From NCBI RefSeq assembly GCF_001408515.1, contig NZ_CYPR01000142.1, forward strand, positions 1-51,497: 51,497 nt of DNA. The letters run 5' to 3'. The stretch comes from Jannaschia seosinensis (GTDB lineage Bacteria > Pseudomonadota > Alphaproteobacteria > Rhodobacterales > Rhodobacteraceae). The translations under genes were made by a program, and so were the position numbers. This document shows positions 36,473 through 44,534 of the stretch, piece by piece; positions within the stretch are counted from its first letter, which is position 1; each line of letters starts with the position of its first letter. The notes below the pieces were generated by a model. The model was given only the letters and a program-made list of their open reading frames with translations, searched no databases and was not told the origin of the DNA.

Positions 36473-37453
36473 TTACCTGTTCGGCCGGACCTGGACCGAC
36501 CGCTCTTCCTCAGACAGCATCCGTCCGATCCGGAATGCAGTCCCTGTTTCCGGCCGCGACCGCGTTCGCAGGACGGGCGTGTTCGTCGATCGGCCCCCGC
36601 GCCCCTCGCGCAGCACGATGTAGAGCCCGGAGGCGATGATGACCGCCGCTCCGAGCGCCGTCGCGCCATCGACACTCTCTCCGAAGAACAACCAGCCGTA
36701 GATCGCAGCCCAGATGATCTGGCTGTACTGCATCGGCGCCACAAGGACGGCATCCGCGCGGCGATAGGCCTGGATCATGCCGAGGCCGCCCAGAAAGGCC
36801 AGCGCAGCCATCAGCAGCCAAAGCCCCAGATCGGGCAACGGCATCGGCCGGTACACGAACGGCATGAGGATCCCCATCACGAGGAAATTGGCCATCATCG
36901 GGTAGAGCATCAGGACGGCGGCCCGCTCCTCCCGGCCGATCTTGCGCACGATCACCGATGTCAGCGCCCCGAACACCGCCGCCGCCAGCGCGGCCGCATG
37001 GCCGAGGGCGAGATGCGTGGTGCCGGGCCGCAGGACGATCATCACGCCCACGAGACCCACGATGACGGCGGCCCCGCGATGAATCCCGACCTTCTCGCCC
37101 AGAATGGGGATCGACAGGATCGTGATCACGAGCGGCGCTGCAAAGAGGATCGCATAGACCTGCGCCAGAGGCAGCGACGAGAAGGCGTAGAAGGCCGTAA
37201 AGCCGGTGATGACGGCCGATAGGGTTCGCAACGCGCTCCACCACGGATGGCGCGGGATCAGCGTGCCGACCTCCGCGTCGCGCAGCAGCATGAAGGTCAC
37301 GAACGGGAACGTGGACAGGACGCTGAAAAACACGATCTGGAAGACCGCGTAATCGACGCCCAGCGTCTTGATCACCACGTCATGCGCCGCAAAAAGCGCG
37401 AAAGCGCCGAGCGCGGTCAGGATGCCGGGCAGAGGTGTGTCGCGGTCGGGCAT
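36473..37453 (-). CDS. EamA/DMT-superfamily transporter
   Basis: A 326-residue membrane protein with about 10 hydrophobic spans in two EamA repeats (first from GILTALGAFALFAAHDVVIKTLG, second from HAAALAAAVFGALTSVIVRKIG). The Gly/Pro patterns APLVITILSIPILGEKVG and PMQYSQIIWAAIYGWLFFGE, typical of the drug/metabolite transporter superfamily, are clear. A basic tail of about 35 residues follows the last span. The substrate is unknown and no partner gene indicates one. Confidence 0.85.
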   Translation of the reverse strand: MPDRDTPLPGILTALGAFALFAAHDVVIKTLGVDYAVFQIVFFSVLSTFPFVTFMLLRDAEVGTLIPRHPWWSALRTLSAVITGFTAFYAFSSLPLAQVYAILFAAPLVITILSIPILGEKVGIHRGAAVIVGLVGVMIVLRPGTTHLALGHAAALAAAVFGALTSVIVRKIGREERAAVLMLYPMMANFLVMGILMPFVYRPMPLPDLGLWLLMAALAFLGGLGMIQAYRRADAVLVAPMQYSQIIWAAIYGWLFFGESVDGATALGAAVIIASGLYIVLREGRGGRSTNTPVLRTRSRPETGTAFRIGRMLSEEERSVQVRPNR

Positions 37454-37619
37454 GGGGGCCTCGGGTCGAACGGCCTATCCGGATCGCCGGACGGACGGCC
37501 GCATCATGGCGGGTTCGTCCCTGACCTAGCGAGAGATGACGTCTTGCGAAAGTCCGTGGGCGACGGTGCGGCGGCTGAAATCCCTTGGACTCCGCCCCCG
37601 CCCCGTTCCGGATGGCGTG

Positions 37620-38723
37620 TCAGGCCGCGTCGAGGGCCGCCAAGATCGCGTCGCCCATGCCCACGGTGCCGACGGGCGTGCCGCCTTCGGGCCCCATCAG
37701 ATCACCGGTGCGCACACCGTCGGCCAAGACCTTCTGCACCGCATTTTCCAGAAGGTCCGCATTCGCGCCCTCGTCGAACGAGTAGCGCAGCGCCATCGCG
37801 AAACTCAGAATGCAGGCGATCGGGTTGGCCTTGTCCTGGCCGGCAATGTCGGGGGCGGAGCCGTGCACCGGCTCATAGAGCGCCTTGGGCCGTCCATTCG
37901 CCATCGGCAGCCCGAGCGACGCGGAAGGCAGCATGCCGAGCGATCCCGTCAGCATCGCCGCCACGTCCGACAGCATGTCGCCGAAGAGGTTGTCGGTCAG
38001 GATCACGTCGAACTGCTTGGGCGCGCGGACGATCTGCATGCCGCCGGCATCGGCGAGCATGTGGGACAGCTCCACATCCGGATATTCGGCGTCATGGATT
38101 TCCTGAACCACATCGCGCCAGAGGATCCCCGCCTCCATCACGTTGCGCTTTTCCATGGAGCAGACGCGGTTCGACCGCTTCCGCGCCAGTTCGAAGGCGG
38201 CGCGCGCGACGCGGGCGATTTCGCTTTCGGTATAACGGTGGGTGTTGACGCCGACACGCTCGTTGCCTTCGTGCGTGACACCGCGCGGCTCGCCGAAATA
38301 GACACCGGAGGTCAGCTCGCGCACGATCATCATGTCGAGGCCGGCGACCAGTTCGCGCTTGAGCGACGAGAAATCGGCCAATGCGTCGAAGCACTGCGCC
38401 GGGCGCAGGTTGGCGAAGAGGTCCATCTCCTTGCGCAGACGCAGGAGTGCGCGCTCGGGCTTGAGCGAGAAATCGAGATCGTCGTATTGCGGGCCGCCCA
38501 CGGCACCAAGAAGGACCGCATCCACTTCCTGCGCCTTAGCCATGGTCGCATCGGTCAGAGGTGTGCCATGCGCGTCGTAGGCACAGCCGCCCGCCAGATC
38601 GGTCGATACGTCGAAGGCGAGATCGCGGTTCGCCGCGAACCAGTCGATGACCCGCTCCACCTGCGCCATGACCTCGGGGCCGATGCCGTCGCCCGGCAGG
38701 ATAAGAAGGGAGGGGTTCGCCAT
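37620..38723 (-). CDS. leuB: 3-isopropylmalate dehydrogenase
   Basis: A 367-residue NAD-dependent enzyme of leucine synthesis. Visible motifs are [13 protein letters not shown] at the N terminus, [40 protein letters not shown], and [31 protein letters not shown]. It belongs with leuD at 40871-41476 on the same strand. Two genes for a membrane protein and an EEP-type protein lie between them. Confidence 0.97.
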   Translation of the reverse strand: MANPSLLILPGDGIGPEVMAQVERVIDWFAANRDLAFDVSTDLAGGCAYDAHGTPLTDATMAKAQEVDAVLLGAVGGPQYDDLDFSLKPERALLRLRKEMDLFANLRPAQCFDALADFSSLKRELVAGLDMMIVRELTSGVYFGEPRGVTHEGNERVGVNTHRYTESEIARVARAAFELARKRSNRVCSMEKRNVMEAGILWRDVVQEIHDAEYPDVELSHMLADAGGMQIVRAPKQFDVILTDNLFGDMLSDVAAMLTGSLGMLPSASLGLPMANGRPKALYEPVHGSAPDIAGQDKANPIACILSFAMALRYSFDEGANADLLENAVQKVLADGVRTGDLMGPEGGTPVGTVGMGDAILAALDAA

Positions 38724-38787
38724 GGTGCGGCCTTTCGCGGTTTCTCGTCAGGGGTCGCCGTTGGGTTAAGCCGCCGGATTCGACGCG

Positions 38788-39915
38788 TCAAGGAACGCTC
38801 AGATCCACCCAGACGAGGCGCCCCGATCCGGCCTCGGCCACGGCTTGCGCCAGCGCACTGCCATCTTCAGGCCAAATCACGCCTGACCCCGCGACCTGCG
38901 CAATCCGCGGCGGCAGGACATAATCCACCCGCATATGACCTGGCCCGTTCCACGCGACCGTTTCCAGCCCCCCGCCGGGCCGTTCCGGCCGGGGATCGCG
39001 CAGCTTGGGATGTTCGAGAAGCGCGCGGATCGCCTCAAGGTGCCCCTCGCCCCGCTCCGGATCCAGATTTGCCCGGCCAAGCACCAGCGGTGCCGCCGCG
39101 TCCGCCACGAGTTCGGCAACGAATGCGAGTTCCTCACGGTTGCGAAGGCCGTTGCGATCCTCCGGCCCGTCAAAGACCGGAGTGCCCGCGGCCATCGTGA
39201 CCAGCGTAATCTCCGTCTCGCCCATGCGGATCGGCACGACCCACTGCGCCGTCGTGGCGAGAGGCACGACCGCATGCGCGCCTTCGGGCATAAGGTTCGC
39301 CGCATCGGGTCTGTCCGCCCAAAGCGTCGCACTCAGATCGCGGACATCACCGATCGGCAGGCGAGACAGCAGGGCCAGACCGCTATCTCCGGTAAACCAG
39401 CCGTATCCCAAGGCATCTCGCGCCTCATGATCCGTCCCGTTTCCGTCGAGGTCGAACCCTGACGGCGTGCCCGAATTGGGCCGCAGGGCGATGCGGTACG
39501 GATAGCTTTGCCCCATCTCCTCCAGACGTGCGGCCAGCGCGGCAAGGCCGACACCGTCGAGATCCCAATCGACATCCAGAAGCAGGATCACGTCCGCCTC
39601 GGCCGCCGCAATGACCGCCAGGGCGGCCTCCGCCTGATCATCGCGCCCGGACCGCAAATGGTGGATCATGACGCCCGGCCCCTTGCGGCCCAGCCCGGAA
39701 TCGTAGGTGGCGACCCGAACGGCATCCGCCGTGGCGGGTAAGGCGCAGAACCACGCCGCGAGGAGGATCAGGCAGGCAGGAAGGCCGGGTCGGCGGCACC
39801 GTCCACCAAGGTCAGTCGGCGCCGCTTCTGCGAGATCATCAGCGCGAGCCGCCGCATCGCGATGCCGCGCAGGAACAGGGAAGCGGGAAGGAAGGCCCAT
39901 AGCGTCATCGTCCAT
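38788..39915 (-). CDS. secreted endonuclease/exonuclease/phosphatase-fold protein
   Basis: An EEP-like protein, distant from the cytoplasmic one at 11031. A hydrophobic signal-like segment (LPACLILLAAWFCALPATADA, about 47-67) precedes the fold, which begins VRVATYDSGLGRKGPG and includes ADVILLLDVDWD, DSGLALLSRLPI, LVLGRANLDPERG and MRVDYVLPP. The DxN and SDH motifs are poorly kept (GRANLD, DYVLP), so catalysis is uncertain. The start is unclear: the ATG codons at 39915 and 39900 lie inside the upstream gene, and only a CTG lies nearer the signal. It is probably translated in coupling with that gene. Confidence 0.7.
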   Translation of the reverse strand: MDDDAMGLPSRFPVPARHRDAAARADDLAEAAPTDLGGRCRRPGLPACLILLAAWFCALPATADAVRVATYDSGLGRKGPGVMIHHLRSGRDDQAEAALAVIAAAEADVILLLDVDWDLDGVGLAALAARLEEMGQSYPYRIALRPNSGTPSGFDLDGNGTDHEARDALGYGWFTGDSGLALLSRLPIGDVRDLSATLWADRPDAANLMPEGAHAVVPLATTAQWVVPIRMGETEITLVTMAAGTPVFDGPEDRNGLRNREELAFVAELVADAAAPLVLGRANLDPERGEGHLEAIRALLEHPKLRDPRPERPGGGLETVAWNGPGHMRVDYVLPPRIAQVAGSGVIWPEDGSALAQAVAEAGSGRLVWVDLSVP

Positions 39916-40613
39916 GTCAGCATCAGCGGGCTGTCCAGTACGGAAACCTCGTAGTTCCGTCCCACAAACAGGGCCAGTGGCGGGGTCAGATATGGCAGCA
40001 GCAATCCTAACGAGATGTTAACCGCGCCGTCCCGATTGAGCTGTCGGACCACGTCCGAGCCGGCCGTCGGATCGAAGGTCGGCAGATTGATCCAGACGTT
40101 GAAGCTACCGCTCGCGGAGGGCCAGCCGCGAAGGCGGATCAAGATCGCGAAGAGGGTCAGGCCGACGAGACTGACGAGATACGCCAGACCGGCCGCTGCG
40201 CGGAACTGCTGCGCTTGGGCGAATGTCGTGCCTTCAGGAAGCAGCCACATCATCAGGCGCACGGGGCTCAGTGGAAAATCGGTCGCATGCCCCAGCAGCA
40301 CCCCGACAGCGAGAAGAAGCCGCGACAGCAGCGCATCGCTGCGCCCGGCATCCAGCGCGATGGCGATCAGCATCAGCGTCGCGAACATCACGCCGAAGCG
40401 CACGCGATTGATCGGAGGGGCGCCGCGGAATTCCACGAGACTGGGATAGGCCGAGCCGTACTCGATGAAGACGAACAGGGCGGCGAACAGGGCCATCAGG
40501 ACAATGGCGTCGGTAATCTGCGGATCTGCCTCCGGGAGCAGCAGCGACGGTGTCAGAACCATCGCCACCACAAGCGCCGCGCGCACGGACGCACCTGGGA
40601 GCTGCGAAATCAC
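39768..40613 (-). CDS. multi-span membrane protein of unknown function
   Basis: A 281-residue protein with about six or seven hydrophobic spans (for example ALVVAMVLTPSLLL, IVLMALFAALFVFIEYG, GVMFATLMLIAIALDAG, AGLAYLVSLVGLTLFAILIRL, MLTWTMTLWAFLPASLFL). The start is GTG 40613 with AAGGA ten bases upstream. Its 3' end overlaps the signal-sequence region of the next gene in another frame. I know of no function. The pair sits between leuD and leuB and could be co-transcribed with them. Confidence 0.7.
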   Translation of the reverse strand: MISQLPGASVRAALVVAMVLTPSLLLPEADPQITDAIVLMALFAALFVFIEYGSAYPSLVEFRGAPPINRVRFGVMFATLMLIAIALDAGRSDALLSRLLLAVGVLLGHATDFPLSPVRLMMWLLPEGTTFAQAQQFRAAAGLAYLVSLVGLTLFAILIRLRGWPSASGSFNVWINLPTFDPTAGSDVVRQLNRDGAVNISLGLLLPYLTPPLALFVGRNYEVSVLDSPLMLTWTMTLWAFLPASLFLRGIAMRRLALMISQKRRRLTLVDGAADPAFLPA

Positions 40614-40808
40614 TGCCTGCCATTCCTTGCCGGACGGTCCCTTGCCGCATCTTGTGGCGGGCGGGACGTTTGTCTTTTTTCCGCCCTCGTTGGAGCGACT
40701 GCCTCATTCTTGCCATCACCTTGCCTTGTTTAACTTCGGCCTGCAAGCGACTGACCGTGAACGAAAAGGCATATGCGGATTTGTGTGCCATCAAAGCCGC
40801 AGGAACCA

Positions 40809-40834
40809 AAATAGCCCTCGAAAGGGCTATTTAT
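40809..40834 (-). terminator. terminator downstream of leuD
   Basis: AAATAGCCCT (40809-40818) and AGGGCTATTT (40823-40832) form a perfect 10-bp stem with a 4-base loop. The A/T-rich stem ends give a U-rich 3' side in either direction. It is 37 bases past the leuD stop. Confidence 0.7.
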
Positions 40835-40870
40835 ATCAGTAACTTGTAGTGAGACCTTAACGTCGCGGCA

Positions 40871-41476
40871 TTACACCCAAGGGCGTTCCTGCGTCAGCCG
40901 CGTCTCGAAGGCGTCGATTGCCGGCGCCTTCTCCATCGTCAGGCCGATATCGTCCAAACCGTTGAGCAGGCAGTGCTTCCGGAAGGCGTCCACGTCGAAG
41001 GTGTAGGTCGTGCCATCGGTCGCGCTGACCGTCTGGTTTTCGAGGTCCACCGTGATCCGCGCGTTCTCGCCGTTGCGCGCATCGTCCATCAGCGCATCGA
41101 CCTGATCCTGCGGCAGCGCGATCGGCAGGATGCCGTTCTTGAAGCAGTTGTTGTAGAAGATGTCGGCGAAGCTCGGCGCGATGACGACCCGGATGCCGAA
41201 ATCCAGAAGCGCCCAAGGCGCATGCTCCCGCGAAGAGCCGCAGCCGAAATTGTCGCCCGTTACCAATATCTCCGCCTGCCGGTAGGCCGGCTGGTTCAGG
41301 ACGAAGTCGGGCCGCTCCTTGCCGTCGTCGTCGTAGCGCATCTCGTCGAACAGGTTCACGCCAAGGCCCGACCGCTTGATCGTCTTCAGGAACTGCTTGG
41401 GGATGATCATGTCGGTGTCGATGTTGATCAGCGGCAGCGGCGCTGCGACGCCGGTGATTGTTTCGAACTTGTCCAT
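40871..41476 (-). CDS. leuD: 3-isopropylmalate dehydratase small subunit
   Basis: A 201-residue swivel-domain subunit of isopropylmalate isomerase. Key motifs are [20 protein letters not shown] near the N terminus, [23 protein letters not shown] with the substrate-selecting loop, and [23 protein letters not shown] precedes the ATG. leuC, the iron-sulfur partner, is not in the window; another gene (DUF4198) lies directly upstream instead. Confidence 0.97.
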   Translation of the reverse strand: MDKFETITGVAAPLPLINIDTDMIIPKQFLKTIKRSGLGVNLFDEMRYDDDGKERPDFVLNQPAYRQAEILVTGDNFGCGSSREHAPWALLDFGIRVVIAPSFADIFYNNCFKNGILPIALPQDQVDALMDDARNGENARITVDLENQTVSATDGTTYTFDVDAFRKHCLLNGLDDIGLTMEKAPAIDAFETRLTQERPWV

Positions 41477-41503
41477 GATGTCCTCCGCTCTGGTCCGGAT
41501 GGC

Positions 41504-42313
41504 TTACGCCTCGGGCACGGCGAAGGTCAACGCGGCCCATAGCGTCCTCCATACCGGATCGTCGGACGCCTCGGGCTCCAGCGGCAGGAGGGTCACCGAA
41601 TCGAGAAGGTATTCATGCCCCGCCCGCACCGGCAGCACGGCGCGCCCTTCGGCATCGGCCCGGTGCAGCGTGACCGTCACGCCGCCATCGGCATCCTTAT
41701 CGAACAACTCGATCTGCGCGCCGGCCTTGGGCGCGCCGTCGAGCAGGATACGCACCGGCAGACCGTCGGAAAGATCATCGGTATAGGGATTCGCCTCGGC
41801 CACGAATTCGGTGCGAAGGCCGAAGGCGCGATCCTCACCGGCCCCCTCGCCCACCGCGATCAGCGCCTTGGCGAAGCGGCGATAGCTTTCCCGGAAGCCT
41901 TCCTGAGGCAGGCCGCGCGCAACATGCTCGGTCTGGCCGGCGGCGATGTCCTTGTGCTCGGTGAAGCTGACCCATTTTTCCCATTCCTGATAGGTCACAA
42001 ACCGGTCCGTCGTCTCGTGGATCACGATGAGCAACCCTTCCGGAAGATCGGGTACCGCGAAGGCCGGGTTGTCGCCGATCCGGGCGGGCACGGGCCTCAT
42101 CACACCGTCGACCACCATGTCAAACCGCGACGAGCGGCCGGGAATGTAGCTCAGCGCGGCACCCGACAATTCCTCGCCGTTGCGAAAGGATGCGGTGACC
42201 GTCGCTCCGGGATCGACCGTGTAGTCCTCCGCCTCGATCCAGAATTCGTGCGCTTGAACGGCACCGCCGGTGATGCACATTGCGGTCAGCACAACCGAGA
42301 ACAAGGCCTTCAT
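41504..42313 (-). CDS. secreted DUF4198 (NikM-like) protein
   Basis: A 269-residue exported protein with a clear signal peptide (MKALFSVVLTAMCITGGAVQA) whose predicted mature N terminus is HEFWIEAEDYTVDPG. DUF4198 proteins resemble periplasmic components linked to nickel or cobalt uptake, and the HEFW start is frequent among them. The C-terminal half (LPVRILLDGAPKAGAQIELFDKDADGGVTVTL) looks like an Ig-like carboxypeptidase-regulatory fold. AAGGAGAG lies before the ATG. The divergent hupE-like gene begins one base away, so they share a promoter region that lies within each other's coding sequence. Confidence 0.75.
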   Translation of the reverse strand: MKALFSVVLTAMCITGGAVQAHEFWIEAEDYTVDPGATVTASFRNGEELSGAALSYIPGRSSRFDMVVDGVMRPVPARIGDNPAFAVPDLPEGLLIVIHETTDRFVTYQEWEKWVSFTEHKDIAAGQTEHVARGLPQEGFRESYRRFAKALIAVGEGAGEDRAFGLRTEFVAEANPYTDDLSDGLPVRILLDGAPKAGAQIELFDKDADGGVTVTLHRADAEGRAVLPVRAGHEYLLDSVTLLPLEPEASDDPVWRTLWAALTFAVPEA

Positions 42314-42314
42314 G

Positions 42315-43472
42315 ATGTCTCTCCTTCGAATCCTCGTCAGGGTGGCGCTCGTCGCGCTCCTGTCAATGGCCCCGCTTTCCGTTGCCGCGCACGAGGTGCA
42401 GCCGGCGATTTCCGACGTGGAATTGTCGGAGGATACCGTCACCATCACGCTGACGACGGCGATCGAACCGATCCTCGCGGGCGTCGATCTGGAGGGGATC
42501 GAGGACACCAACGATTCGCCCCTGTCTGACCGTGTGGACGCGCTTCGCGCGCTGCCCCCCGAGACGCTCGCGGCCGAACTGGCGGAGCGTTGGCCCGAAA
42601 TCGCGGAGCGCATCACCCTGCGCGCGGGTGACACGCGGGTAACGCCGGTTCTGGTCGATGTGACGATCCCGGAGGTGGGGGATACCGAAATCCGCCGCGA
42701 CTCGACCCTTCTGCTGACGGCGCCCCTGCCTGATGACGGCTCGCCCGTCACCTTCGGTTGGGATGCGGAACTGGGCGGCCTGATCGTGCGGCAGGGGGAC
42801 GACGCGCAGGGCTACAACGCCTTTCTGACCTCCGGCGCGGTGACCGATCCGATGCCGCGCACGGGCGTGGCCGAGCAAAATCTCGGCGACGTGATCGTCA
42901 CCTATGTTGTCTCGGGTTTCGATCACATCATCCCCAAGGGCCTCGACCACATTCTCTTCGTGCTGGGCCTGTTCTTCTACTCGCTCGCATGGCGGCCGCT
43001 CCTGTGGCAGGTCTCGGCCTTCACGGTGGCCCATACCGCGACGCTGGCCCTTGCGACGCTGGGCATCGTGCAGCCGACGATGTGGATCGTCGAGGCGCTG
43101 ATCGCCGCGTCCATCGTCTGGGTGGGGGTCGAGAACATCTGGTCCGGGGGGCGGCGCGACATCGGCTGGGGCCGGATTGCGGTCGTGTTCGGGTTCGGTC
43201 TGCTGCACGGGCTGGGCTTCGCGTCGGTCCTGTCGGAATTCGGGCTGGGGCAGTATTTCATCGCCTCGCTGATCTCGTTCAACGTGGGCGTCGAGATCGG
43301 GCAGCTTACGGTAATCGCCGCGGCCTTCCTTCTGCTCGGCCTGCCCTTCGGATCGAAACCCTGGTACCGGCGCGCGGTGGCCATTCCCGGCTCTCTCGTG
43401 ATCGCGGCGATCGCAAGCTACTGGGTGCTGAACCGCATCGGCTGGGCCGGCGATATTCCCTATCTAGCCTAA
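42315..43472 (+). CDS. HupE/UreJ-family membrane protein with periplasmic N-terminal domain
   Basis: A 385-residue protein: signal peptide (SLLRILVRVALVALLSMAPL, then SVAA), a periplasmic domain starting HEVQPAISDVEL (about 24-190), then about six membrane spans of the HupE/UreJ_2 type with GFDHIIPKGLDHILFVLGL, FTVAHTATLALATLG and FGLLHGLGFASVL. HupE and UreJ relatives are nickel or cobalt permeases. The metal here is unproven. ATG 42315 is preferred over 42312 for spacing from AAGG. It is divergent from DUF4198, and its stop overlaps that of the convergent topoisomerase gene. Confidence 0.82.
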   Translation: MSLLRILVRVALVALLSMAPLSVAAHEVQPAISDVELSEDTVTITLTTAIEPILAGVDLEGIEDTNDSPLSDRVDALRALPPETLAAELAERWPEIAERITLRAGDTRVTPVLVDVTIPEVGDTEIRRDSTLLLTAPLPDDGSPVTFGWDAELGGLIVRQGDDAQGYNAFLTSGAVTDPMPRTGVAEQNLGDVIVTYVVSGFDHIIPKGLDHILFVLGLFFYSLAWRPLLWQVSAFTVAHTATLALATLGIVQPTMWIVEALIAASIVWVGVENIWSGGRRDIGWGRIAVVFGFGLLHGLGFASVLSEFGLGQYFIASLISFNVGVEIGQLTVIAAAFLLLGLPFGSKPWYRRAVAIPGSLVIAAIASYWVLNRIGWAGDIPYLA

Positions 43473-44426
43473 CAGACCCAGAAGCGCGCGCTCCCCCTGC
43501 CGCAATCCCTGCGGGCGGTCGGAAATCGGGGGCGCGCGCCACTCCTCGGCAAGCGCGATCACGTCGGGGTGTATGTAGGAGTTGCGTGCAATGGTCGGCG
43601 TGTTGTGCAGCGCGGCCGCCGCCGCCTCGGACATTGCCTTGATCGTGACGCCGGGCCCCGCGCGAAGCGCCGCCTCCAGCGCCGTGACCGACCCGTTCCA
43701 GGTCCGGAAGGTCTTGGCCGTCGCATGATCGAGTCCCGTGGCCTCGCGCAGCCAGTCGTTGACCTGATCGGCATGGGCGGTATGACGTTCTCCGTCCTCG
43801 ACCCATTCGAAGATCGGCGCGCCGGGCAGGTCGGCGAGATCGTGGAGCGCGCGCATCAGCGTCCGGTCCGACAATTGCCGCCGGATCCGCTTGCCGCCCT
43901 TGGCCCGCCAGTCGAGCCGGATCCGGTCGTCCTCCAGCTTCAGGTTGCCCGTGCGCAGCGTCGTGGCCCCCTCGGTGCCGTTTTCGGCGCGATATTCCTC
44001 GGTGCCCACACGGATCGACACGCGGTCGATCAGGCGCAGGACGGCGGCCATCGCGAAATCCCGGTCTCCGGCCTCCCCGCGCAGGGCCTCGGCGATCCGC
44101 CGCCGAAGACGCGGCAGATGCGCCCCGAACTCGGGCAGCTCCGCGAATTTCTGCATCGCACGCCATTCGGACCAATCGGGGTGGTAGCGATATTGCTTGC
44201 GCGCCCGGGCGTCGTACCCCGTCGCCTGCAGGTGGCCGCGCGGCTCCGGGCTGATCCAGACGCGCTCATAGGCGGGCGGGACGGCGAGCGCGTCGATCCG
44301 CGCCCGCTCCTCCGCGTCGCCGATCGTCGTGCCATCGGCGGCGCGATAGGACCAGCCGCGCCCCGCCTTGTGGCGCGTGATCCCCGGCCGGTCGTCAGGA
44401 TAGTAGATGAGATGCGGACGCTTCAT
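43464..44426 (-). CDS. type IB DNA topoisomerase
   Basis: A 320-residue poxvirus-like bacterial topoisomerase IB, which relaxes supercoils through a 3'-phosphotyrosyl intermediate. The N-terminal domain ends near WISPEPRGHLQATGYDARARKQYRYHPDW. The catalytic domain has VLRLIDRVSIRVGTEEY (Arg), TLRTGNL, WRAKGGKRIR (Lys), FRTWNGSV (Arg/Trp) and the active Tyr in NSYIHPDVI (about Tyr284). ATG 44426 matches the family start MKRPHLIYYPDDRPGITR. Such enzymes are patchily distributed. The frame stays open far upstream, but that part is antisense to ade and not coding. Confidence 0.92.
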   Translation of the reverse strand: MKRPHLIYYPDDRPGITRHKAGRGWSYRAADGTTIGDAEERARIDALAVPPAYERVWISPEPRGHLQATGYDARARKQYRYHPDWSEWRAMQKFAELPEFGAHLPRLRRRIAEALRGEAGDRDFAMAAVLRLIDRVSIRVGTEEYRAENGTEGATTLRTGNLKLEDDRIRLDWRAKGGKRIRRQLSDRTLMRALHDLADLPGAPIFEWVEDGERHTAHADQVNDWLREATGLDHATAKTFRTWNGSVTALEAALRAGPGVTIKAMSEAAAAALHNTPTIARNSYIHPDVIALAEEWRAPPISDRPQGLRQGERALLGLLG

Positions 44427-44534
44427 CGCACCGAACGCGATACGGTCCCGTCCGGTTTCTGAAATGCCCGCCGTCGTGCCGGTTCCGCCGAAGGGCGCGA
44501 GGCGCGCGGGGCCTGTTGCCCTCGCCGTCCGCAC

